Below, piece by piece: positions 1-5,046 of a DNA stretch of 5,046 nt (the stretch's first letter is position 1; every line of letters begins with the position of its first letter). Under the pieces are notes generated by a model. That model had not been told where the DNA came from and ran no database searches. It saw only the letters and a program-made list of their open reading frames with translations. The DNA is from Nocardioides sp. (GTDB lineage: Bacteria; Actinomycetota; Actinomycetes; Propionibacteriales; Nocardioidaceae), in NCBI GenBank assembly GCA_030452025.1, contig JAKDNC010000304.1, positions 1-5,046 of the forward strand, read 5' to 3'. The position numbers and the translations under genes are program-made.

Positions 1-2230
1 CGGAAGCCTCGTCGGCGCCGGTCGACTCCTCGGAGTCCTCGACGACGGGGACCAGCGAGAGCTTGCCGCGGTCGTCGATCTCGGCGATCTGGACCTGGAC
101 CTTCTGGCCCACCGAGACGACGTCCTCGACGGCGTCGACGCGCTTGCCGCCAGCCAGGGAGCGAAGCTTGCTGATGTGCAGCAGCCCGTCCTTGCCCGGG
201 AGCAGCGAGATGAACGCGCCGAAGTTGGTCGTCTTGACGACCGTGCCGAGGTAGCGCTCGCCGACCTCGGGCATCGTCGGGTTGGCGATCGCGTTGATCA
301 TCGTCCGTGCAGCTTCGGCGGCCTCACCGTTGGTGGCCCCGATGTAGACCGTGCCGTCGTCCTCGATGGACAGCGACGCGCCCGTGTCGTCCTGGATCTG
401 GTTGATGACCTTGCCCTTGGGGCCGATGACCTCGCCGATCTTGTCGACGGGGACGCGGACGCTGATGATTCGCGGCGCGTGGATCGACATCTCGTCGGGC
501 GTGTCGATGGCCTCGCCCATGACCTCGAGGATCGCCAGGCGGGCTTCGCGGGCCTGGGTGAGTGCGCCCCCCAAGACCTCGGCGGGGAGTCCGTCGAGCT
601 TGGTGTCGAGCTGGAGTGCGGTCACGAACTCCTTGGTGCCGGCCACCTTGAAGTCCATGTCGCCGAAGGCGTCCTCGGCGCCGAGGATGTCGGTCAGCGC
701 GACGTATTCCTGCTTGCCGTCGACCTCACCGGAGATGAGGCCCATGGCGATACCGGCGACCGCGGCCTTGATCGGCACACCGGCCTGCAGCAGCGACATC
801 GTCGAGGCACAGACCGAACCCATCGAGGTGGAGCCGTTGGAGCCCATCGCCTCGGAGACCTGGCGGATGGCGTAGGGGAACTCCTCACGAGTCGGGAGCA
901 CCGGCAACAAGGCGCGGCGGGCCAGTGCACCGTGGCCGACCTCGCGACGCTTGGGCGAACCGACGCGGCCGGTCTCACCGGTGGAGAACGGCGGGAAGAC
1001 GTACTTGTGCATGTAACGACGCGACGTCTCCGGGGAGAGCGTGTCGAGCTTCTGCTCCAGGGTCAGCATGTTCAGGGTGGTGACCCCAAGGATCTGGGTC
1101 TCGCCACGCTCGAACAGGGCTGAGCCGTGAACGCGCGGAATCACGTCGACCTCCGCGTGCAGCGGCCGGATGTCCCCGAGGCCGCGGCCGTCGATGCGGA
1201 CCTTCTCGCGCAGGACACGGTCGCGGACCACGGACTTGTTCAGCGCACGGAACGCCGCACCGATCTCCTTCTCGTGACCTTCGAACTGACCGCCGAGCTG
1301 GTCGAGCAGCGAGGCCTTGATCTCGTCGATCTTGTCCTCGCGCTCCTGCTTGCCCCCGATGGTCAGCGCAGCAGCGGTCTGATCCTTCGCGGCCGACTCG
1401 ACGGCGGCGTAGACGTCGTCCTCGAAGTCGAGGAAGATCGGGAACTCGGCGACCGGCTTGGCGGCCTCCTTGGCGAGTTCGCCCTGGGCCTCGCAGAGCT
1501 GCTTGATGAACGGCTTGGCCGCGTCCAGACCACTGGCGACGACCTCCTCGGTCGGAGCCTTGGTCCCGGACTCGACGAGGTTCCAGGTCTGCTCGGTGGC
1601 CTCGGCCTCGACCATCATGATGGCGACGTCGCCGGTGTCGGTGACCCGGCCTGCGACCACCATGTCGAAGACGGCGTTCTCAAGCTGGCTGTGCGTCGGG
1701 AAGGCAACCCACTGGCCCTCGATCAGCGCCACGCGGACGCCACCGACCGGGCCGGAGAACGGCAGGCCGGAGAGCTGGGTCGACAGGGACGCCGCGTTGA
1801 TCGCGAGGACGTCGTAGGGCGCGTCGGGGTTCAGCGCCAGCACGGTGATGACGACCTGGACCTCGTTGCGCAGGCCCTTCTTGAAGGTCGGGCGCAGCGG
1901 ACGGTCGATCAGCCGGCAGGTCAGGACAGCGTCCTCGCCGGGACGACCCTCGCTGCGGAAGAACGAGCCGGGGATCCGACCCGCGGCGTACATCCGCTCC
2001 TCCACGTCGATCGTGAGGGGGAAGAAGTCGAGTTGTTCCTTGGGGTGCTTGCCGGCGGTGGTCGCCGAGAGGAGCATCGTGTCGTCGTCGAGGTAGGCAG
2101 TCACCGATCCGGCGGCCTGACGGGCCAGGAGCCCGGTCTCGAACTTGACGGTACGGGTGCCGAACTTGCCGTTGTCGAGAACGGTCTCGACAGCGGAGAT
2201 CACAGGTCCCGCGGTGTTGGATTCAGTCAA
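1..2230 (-). CDS. pnp: Polyribonucleotide nucleotidyltransferase (PNPase), 3' end cut by window edge
   Basis: PNPase is a cytoplasmic trimeric 3'-5' exoribonuclease that phosphorolyses RNA to nucleoside diphosphates and can add 3' tails; in Streptomyces it was also described as guanosine pentaphosphate synthetase I. My reverse-strand translation gives 743 codons without a stop. First RNase PH-like domain about residues 12-150, with IPGSFFRSEGRP at about 86-97. Helical linker about 160-330. Catalytic second PH domain about 346-560, with the GSNGSTSMGS phosphate-binding loop near 466 and DILGAEDAFGDMDFKVAG at 514-531, where D520, D526 and K528 match E. coli D486, D492 and K494. KH domain from about 585 with GPKG at 603-606. 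S1 domain about 655-725 (NFGAFI, DGLLHIS). The acidic tail DSEESTGADEAS suggests only a few residues are missing. I chose TTG at 2230 because GGGA lies 7 bases upstream and it gives an MTE-type N-terminus; in-frame ATG at 2248 has no visible Shine-Dalgarno. Second gene of the rpsO-pnp operon. Family assignment is certain, exact start is not. Confidence 0.97.
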   Translation of the reverse strand, partial: MTESNTAGPVISAVETVLDNGKFGTRTVKFETGLLARQAAGSVTAYLDDDTMLLSATTAGKHPKEQLDFFPLTIDVEERMYAAGRIPGSFFRSEGRPGEDAVLTCRLIDRPLRPTFKKGLRNEVQVVITVLALNPDAPYDVLAINAASLSTQLSGLPFSGPVGGVRVALIEGQWVAFPTHSQLENAVFDMVVAGRVTDTGDVAIMMVEAEATEQTWNLVESGTKAPTEEVVASGLDAAKPFIKQLCEAQGELAKEAAKPVAEFPIFLDFEDDVYAAVESAAKDQTAAALTIGGKQEREDKIDEIKASLLDQLGGQFEGHEKEIGAAFRALNKSVVRDRVLREKVRIDGRGLGDIRPLHAEVDVIPRVHGSALFERGETQILGVTTLNMLTLEQKLDTLSPETSRRYMHKYVFPPFSTGETGRVGSPKRREVGHGALARRALLPVLPTREEFPYAIRQVSEAMGSNGSTSMGSVCASTMSLLQAGVPIKAAVAGIAMGLISGEVDGKQEYVALTDILGAEDAFGDMDFKVAGTKEFVTALQLDTKLDGLPAEVLGGALTQAREARLAILEVMGEAIDTPDEMSIHAPRIISVRVPVDKIGEVIGPKGKVINQIQDDTGASLSIEDDGTVYIGATNGEAAEAARTMINAIANPTMPEVGERYLGTVVKTTNFGAFISLLPGKDGLLHISKLRSLAGGKRVDAVEDVVSVGQKVQVQIAEIDDRGKLSLVPVVEDSEESTGADEAS

Positions 2231-2241
2231 GGGTTCATCCC
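2228..2241 (-). promoter_or_regulatory. Translation start region of pnp: SD-like GGGA and TTG
   Basis: On the minus strand GGGA (2241-2238) lies 7 bases before TTG (2230-2228), a normal spacing for a weak Shine-Dalgarno. Inside the same stretch an out-of-frame ATG at 2238 begins the three-codon frame ATG-AAC-CCT followed by TGA, whose stop overlaps the TTG start. The choice between TTG at 2230 and ATG at 2248 changes only six N-terminal residues (MNWDEP). Confidence 0.45.
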
Positions 2242-2479
2242 AATTCATGTTCGCGGAGCGATCCGCGCCCGCGTCTCAGCTGAGCCCTCGGCCCTGGGAG
2301 ACGAACGGAGCATCGAAGTGCTTTCCCGCGTCCTCGAAAGGGAGGGGGGCCGGTCTTCGATCGAGGCCCGCAGCCTTCCCGCGCCGTGGCGGGGAATCCT
2401 GAAGGCCACTACCGAGGACCGGGCCAGACGTGTGCGGGTCGCTCCTGGTGTTGTGAATCGTTGATATTCAGTTGTTCGT
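2231..2479. other. Non-coding pnp leader region with inverted repeats
   Basis: I see no convincing gene here; the reading frames that cross it have no recognisable product. It contains several inverted repeats: TTCCCGC / GCGGGGAA (2376-2396, one bulge), CTTTC / GAAAG (2321-2340, 10-base loop), the palindrome CTCAGCTGAG (2275-2284) and CGCGGA / TCCGCG (2252-2267). A long structured leader fits the post-transcriptional autoregulation known for pnp in other bacteria, but no specific motif is recognised. Confidence 0.4.
2252..2267 (-). promoter_or_regulatory. Hairpin just upstream of the pnp start
   Basis: CGCGGA and TCCGCG form a perfect 6-bp GC-rich stem with the 4-base loop TCGC. It ends 3 bases before the possible ATG at 2248 and 21 bases before the preferred TTG at 2230. 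It would sit where a Shine-Dalgarno for the ATG should be, which argues against that start. It might hold the site before the TTG accessible or modulate initiation; this is inference. Confidence 0.35.
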
Positions 2480-2491
2480 CTCCGACTGTAA
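2463..2491 (-). promoter_or_regulatory. Possible internal promoter of pnp
   Basis: The stretch around 2455-2495 is conspicuously AT-richer than the rest of the window. On the minus strand it contains AATATC (2468-2463) as a possible -10, with TTACAG (2491-2486) 17 bases upstream, and alternatively TACAGT (2490-2485) as a TAnnnT-type -10. Neither -35 is convincing. Streptomyces has a separate pnp promoter in this spacer, which makes one plausible here. It would leave a leader of well over 200 bases. Confidence 0.25.
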
Positions 2492-2501
2492 CCAATCGGA
2501 G
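2480..2501 (-). promoter_or_regulatory. Second hairpin in the rpsO-pnp spacer
   Basis: On the minus strand CTCCGATTG (2501-2493) pairs with CAGTCGGAG (2488-2480). This makes a 9-bp stem with one G-U wobble and a GUUA loop, only 14 bases after the larger hairpin. Together they form a tandem stem-loop region typical of processed or attenuated rpsO-pnp spacers. It overlaps a candidate pnp promoter, so it may matter as RNA only in the read-through transcript. Confidence 0.5.
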
Positions 2502-2515
2502 CGCGAATGTGCGAA

Positions 2516-2546
2516 GGAGCGGCCATCAGACTCTGACGGCCGCTCC
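2516..2546 (-). terminator. Strong hairpin after rpsO: (partial) terminator or RNase III target
   Basis: The arms at 2546-2534 and 2528-2516 form a 13-bp stem, with GGAGCGGCC pairing to GGCCGCTCC, one G-U wobble and a GAGTC loop. It begins 33 bases after the rpsO stop. The following bases (CTTCGCACATT) are not a clean U-tract, so it is either a U-poor actinobacterial terminator that allows read-through or a processing and stabilising hairpin. In Streptomyces and E. coli, RNase III cuts structured RNA between rpsO and pnp, which makes this the best candidate cleavage site. Confidence 0.65.
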
Positions 2547-2579
2547 CTGCGGTTCACACGAGTGAAGTCATCTGTCCTG

Positions 2580-2855
2580 TCATCGGCGGAGGCCGAGGCG
2601 CTCCACGATCGACCGGTAACGGGCGATCTCGGTCTTCTGCAGGTAGTTGAGCAGACGACGACGCTGGCCGACGAGCAGCAGCAGGCCACGACGGCTGTGG
2701 TGGTCGTGCTTGTGAGTCTTGAGGTGCTCGGTCAGGTGGCTGATGCGGTGGGTCAGCAGAGCGATCTGCACCTCCGGCGAACCGGTGTCGCCCTCGGACT
2801 TGCCGTATTCAGCGACGATCTTCTTCTTGGTCTCCGCGTCTGTACCGATCGACAT
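2580..2855 (-). CDS. rpsO: 30S ribosomal protein S15
   Basis: S15 is a primary-binding protein of the small ribosomal subunit. It binds the central domain of 16S rRNA and also helps form an intersubunit bridge. The 91-residue product is close to the usual 89 and keeps the family signatures: GDTGSPEVQI at 22-31, the RNA-contacting KHDHHSRRG at 49-57, the basic stretch GQRRRLLNYLQ at 63-73 and the C-terminus ERLGLRR. It has the expected all-helical, strongly basic composition. The ATG at 2855 is preceded by GGAAGGAG ending 6 bases upstream, so the start is secure. It lies 349 bases before pnp on the same strand, the conserved rpsO-pnp arrangement. In several bacterial phyla S15 represses its own mRNA through a structured leader, so the upstream gap may be regulatory; this was not shown here. 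Confidence 0.98.
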   Translation of the reverse strand: MSIGTDAETKKKIVAEYGKSEGDTGSPEVQIALLTHRISHLTEHLKTHKHDHHSRRGLLLLVGQRRRLLNYLQKTEIARYRSIVERLGLRR

Positions 2856-2861
2856 GCGGGG

Positions 2862-2869
2862 CTCCTTCC
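2862..2869 (-). promoter_or_regulatory. Ribosome binding site of rpsO
   Basis: GGAAGGAG on the minus strand ends 6 bases before the ATG at 2855. It is a near-ideal Shine-Dalgarno and fixes the rpsO start. Confidence 0.85.
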
Positions 2870-2892
2870 GTATTCTCCGTTGCGCGGCGCAT

Positions 2893-2907
2893 CGGGACTT
2901 CTTCCCG
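2893..2907 (-). promoter_or_regulatory. Hairpin in the rpsO leader
   Basis: CGGGA (2907-2903) and TCCCG (2897-2893) form a perfect 5-bp stem with the 5-base loop AGAAG. It lies about 38 bases upstream of the rpsO ATG inside the predicted 5' leader, with more short GC repeats between it and the Shine-Dalgarno. S15 autoregulates through leader structures in several phyla, and this could be part of one. I cannot match it to a named S15-binding motif, so its function is speculative. Confidence 0.35.
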
Positions 2908-2974
2908 GGCTCTCTGGATCCGCGGCCGTTACACGGCGATCAACAGGTGTCGTCCTTCCAGACAACCAACGAAG

Positions 2975-3003
2975 ATTATCAGCGTTGCCCGACCAAACGT
3001 GAA
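2975..3003 (-). promoter_or_regulatory. Candidate sigma70-like promoter for rpsO
   Basis: On the minus strand TTCACG (3003-2998) and GATAAT (2980-2975) are separated by exactly 17 bases. They resemble -35 and -10 hexamers, and the -10 stands in a locally AT-richer patch. The -10 overlaps the TGA stop of the transporter and the -35 lies within its last codons. Transcription would begin near 2968 and give a leader of about 113 bases before rpsO. Seen by eye only; no start site is demonstrated. Confidence 0.45.
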
Positions 3004-5046
3004 TCCTGATGCGCGACGTCCCCAGGTGCATCCGAGTCCAGCTTGCTCGGCCACCAGATCCGCCTGCCGAGATCCAGGTTGAGCGCCGTGACCAGCACGG
3101 AGCGGACGACCATGGTGTCGAGCATGACGCCGAGTGCGATCGCTATCCCGATCTGGGCGAACATCACCAGGGGCATCGTGCCCAGCACCAGGAAAGTGGC
3201 GGCCAGGACAAGCCCGGCCGAGGTGATCACTCCCCCCGTCGCGGCCAACGCGACCATCGATCCCTTGCGGGTGCCGAGCGTCACGGTCTCCTCCCGGACC
3301 CTGGTCATCAGGAAGATGTTGTAGTCGATGCCCAGGGCAACCAGGAAGACGAAGACGAACAGCGGCAGCGAAGCATCCGCCCCGGCGAACCCGAAGACGT
3401 AGTGGAACAGCAGAGCACTCAACCCCAGTGCCGCCCCGAAGGACAACACGACCGTCCCGATCAGCAACGCGCCGGCGCGACGATCGCACGCAGCAGGATC
3501 ATCAGGATGGCCAGGACGACGAGCAGCACCATCGGGATGATCACCCGGTTGTCGTGATTGTTGGCGGTGTCCATGTCGTAGAGGAGCGCTGTGGTACCTC
3601 CCACCAGGGCATCGGCCCCTTTGATCCCGGACACAGCGTCGCGGGCTCGCTCGACGGTGGCGAACGAGTCGCTCGAGGTCGCGTCGGAGGTGAGCGGCGC
3701 GCTGACCAGCACGGTCCCGTCCACCGGCGGTGTCTTCGCCACCGCACCGAGGCCTTCCAGCCCGGTGATCGCCTGGGCCACCTCGTCGGCCTGCCCGGCA
3801 CTGGCGGGGATCATCAACGGTGAGGAGGTGTCGGCCATGTCGTGGTCGGTGAGTGTCTTCTGGCCGGCGACCGAGTCGAACTCCTTTGTGTACTGGTCCT
3901 CGTTGGCCAATCCGTTTGCGTCCAGCTTGAACAGCCCCAGGCAGGCGATGGCGAGCAACAGCGAAGTGACCACCCACACCTTTCGGGGGCCGCGGTTGAT
4001 GCGCTGGCCGAGGCGGGCCCAGATGCCGCTGCTGCTCGGCTCCGCGGTGCCGAACTTCGGCCGCACCGGCCAGAAGATCCAGCGACCGGTGACCACCAGG
4101 AGCGCCGGGAGAAGGGTGATCATGACCAGCAGGCCGACGCCGATGCCGATGGCGGCGACCGGCCCCAGCCCAGCGGTGGAGTTCATGTCGGCGAACAGCA
4201 GGCAGAGCATGCCGAGCACGACGGTCGCGCCGCTGGCCACGATCGCCGGGGCCGCACGGTGCAGCGCGAAGGCCATCGCTTCGTGACGGTCCTCGTGACG
4301 ACGAAGCTCTTCTCGATAGCGCGCCACCAACAGCAACGCGTAGTCGGTCCCGGCACCGAACACCAGGACCGTCAGGATCCCCTGACTCTGCCCGTTGACG
4401 GTGATCCCGCCGTATTCCACGGCGAAGTAGATCACCGCCTGGGCGACGAAGAGCGCCACCACAGCCGAGAAGACCGGGAGCATCCACAGCACCGGACTGC
4501 GGTAGGTCAGCAGCAGGATCACGATCACTACGCCGGCAGCGGCGAAGAGCAGTGTGGAGTCCAGGCCCTCGAACGCTTCGGCGGAGTCTGCGGCCTGGCC
4601 GCCAGCACCGGCGACGTGGACTTCGAGCCCCTCGTCACCGGTGGTGACCTCCCGCAACTTGTCGACGGCGTCGGGCATCTCGCTCCAGCCGTCCTTGCCG
4701 AAGTTGTAGTTGACCAGGGTCTGGGCGACCTCGCCGTCCTCGGAGATCCCGGTGGGGACCGAGGTCGCGGCGATCACCTTGTCGTCGACGCCCTCCAGGG
4801 CCCGGATCTCGGCGGCCTGGGACTTGATCGCGGTCCTGTCGGCATCGGTGAGCCCGCCGTCGCGCTCGTAGACGACGGTGGTGGGGATCTCGTCGGGATC
4901 CTGGAAGACCGACAGCCTGTCCAGCGCGAGCGTGGACTCGGCGTCGCCGGGAAGCCATGACGAGCTCTCGTTGTTCTGTACGTCGGTGAGCTTGGCGGCG
5001 CACCCACTGGCCACCCCGCACAGCACGATCCCGACTCCGCCGACGC
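2979..5046 (-). CDS. MMPL-family RND transporter, N-terminus off window, frameshifted
   Basis: Inner-membrane exporter of the MMPL branch of the RND superfamily, expected to be driven by the proton gradient. Substrate unknown; relatives move lipids, siderophores or drugs. The frame is open to the right edge with a hydrophobic VGGVGIVLCGV, the end of TM1, so roughly 15-25 residues are missing. Then come a porter domain (about 4980-4560), TM2-TM6 (about 4555-4085), TM7 (about 3985-3930), a second porter domain (about 3925-3545) and TM8 (about 3540-3480). After the break come TM9-TM12 (about 3467-3060) and a short hydrophilic tail ending in TGA at 2981-2979. Both halves keep the Asp-Tyr pair of TM4 and TM10: GTDYALLL (4345-4340) and GIDYNIFL (3326-3321). 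In MmpL3 these pairs form the proton relay. The N-terminal frame hits TGA at 3463-3461 while the family sequence continues in another frame (LLIGTVVLSFG). This is either a pseudogene or a sequence error; without correction only TM1-TM8 would be made. GTG at 5026 is not the true start. Confidence 0.9.
3461..3479 (-). other. Frameshift site in the MMPL transporter
   Basis: Reading the minus strand, codons for RAIVAP run to 3473 in the N-terminal frame, which then gives ARC and TGA at 3463-3461. The downstream family sequence LLIGTVVLSF begins with TTG at 3467-3465 in the other frame. Removing two bases (one CG) would give VAP-A-LLIGTVV, which keeps the spacing I expect for the family; adding one base would also restore the frame but lengthens the segment by a residue. 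The break sits in CGCGCCGGCGCG (3468-3479), a perfect 12-base palindrome made only of G and C. Such tracts are prone to polymerase slippage and to sequencing or assembly errors. Confidence 0.85.

Noticed and set aside
176..2464. Long plus-strand open frames (176-1123 and 1127-2464) opposite pnp
   Set aside because: Their translations are dominated by D, R, G, L and V without recognisable motifs, and they lie antisense to a clearly conserved PNPase. They are typical mirror frames of high-GC coding sequence.
2245..2526. 93-codon minus-strand frame in the rpsO-pnp spacer
   Set aside because: It is out of frame with pnp, R, S and P-rich, has no motif, and runs through the hairpin region without a ribosome binding site.
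3461..3489. Programmed ribosomal frameshifting in the transporter
   Set aside because: There is no slippery heptamer or homopolymer run, and MMPL genes are not known to use recoding; mutation or sequence error is simpler.
3464..4487. Upstream part of the minus-strand frame that contains the MMPL C-terminus
   Set aside because: Only the portion after about 3467 reads as MMPL. Above that point the translation is R, G and P-rich and out of the frame that encodes the transporter, so it is not a separate gene.
3842..4960. 372-codon plus-strand open frame opposite the transporter
   Set aside because: Low-complexity H, D, G, R and Q-rich translation with no motif, antisense to real MMPL membrane segments; a GC-driven shadow.
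4990..5046. Possible lipoprotein signal (VASGC) near the start of the transporter
   Set aside because: The residues before the Cys do not fit a good lipobox, and the hydrophobic stretch continues off the window as the expected first membrane helix of an MMPL protein.

Overview
The window is strongly G+C-rich, with G or C at most third codon positions. The rpsO-pnp pair has actinobacterial-type protein sequences, and an MMPL-type RND exporter lies next to it. This fits a high-GC actinobacterium. Nocardioides or a relative (Propionibacteriales) is my best guess, from remembered protein resemblance only. All three recognisable genes lie on the minus strand, so the window reads right to left. It starts inside the first gene and stops just before the end of the last.

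Region by region in transcription order: (1) 5046-2979 holds an MMPL-family exporter. It lacks its extreme N-terminus at the window edge and is broken by a frameshift near 3468-3479. (2) 2978-2856 is a 123-base gap. It holds a candidate sigma70-like promoter overlapping the exporter's stop codon, a GC hairpin, and an excellent Shine-Dalgarno for the next gene. (3) 2855-2580 is rpsO, ribosomal protein S15, complete. (4) 2579-2231 is a 349-base non-coding spacer with two hairpins just after rpsO, a small AT-rich island that may hold a pnp promoter, and further inverted repeats before pnp. (5) 2230-1 is pnp, polynucleotide phosphorylase, complete except for a few C-terminal residues beyond the left edge.

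rpsO-pnp is a classic conserved operon. In E. coli and Streptomyces the two genes are co-transcribed, and RNase III cuts a hairpin in the spacer or pnp leader. The layout here fits that scheme. The exporter is co-directional but functionally unrelated. In many actinobacteria I would expect truB/ribF upstream of rpsO, so its position is mildly unusual.

I see no undescribed system, mobile element, CRISPR array, tRNA or rRNA. The points most worth a second look are the exporter frameshift, the structured rpsO-pnp spacer, the ambiguous pnp start with an overlapping three-codon reading frame, and a Ser in the PNPase FFRR motif.
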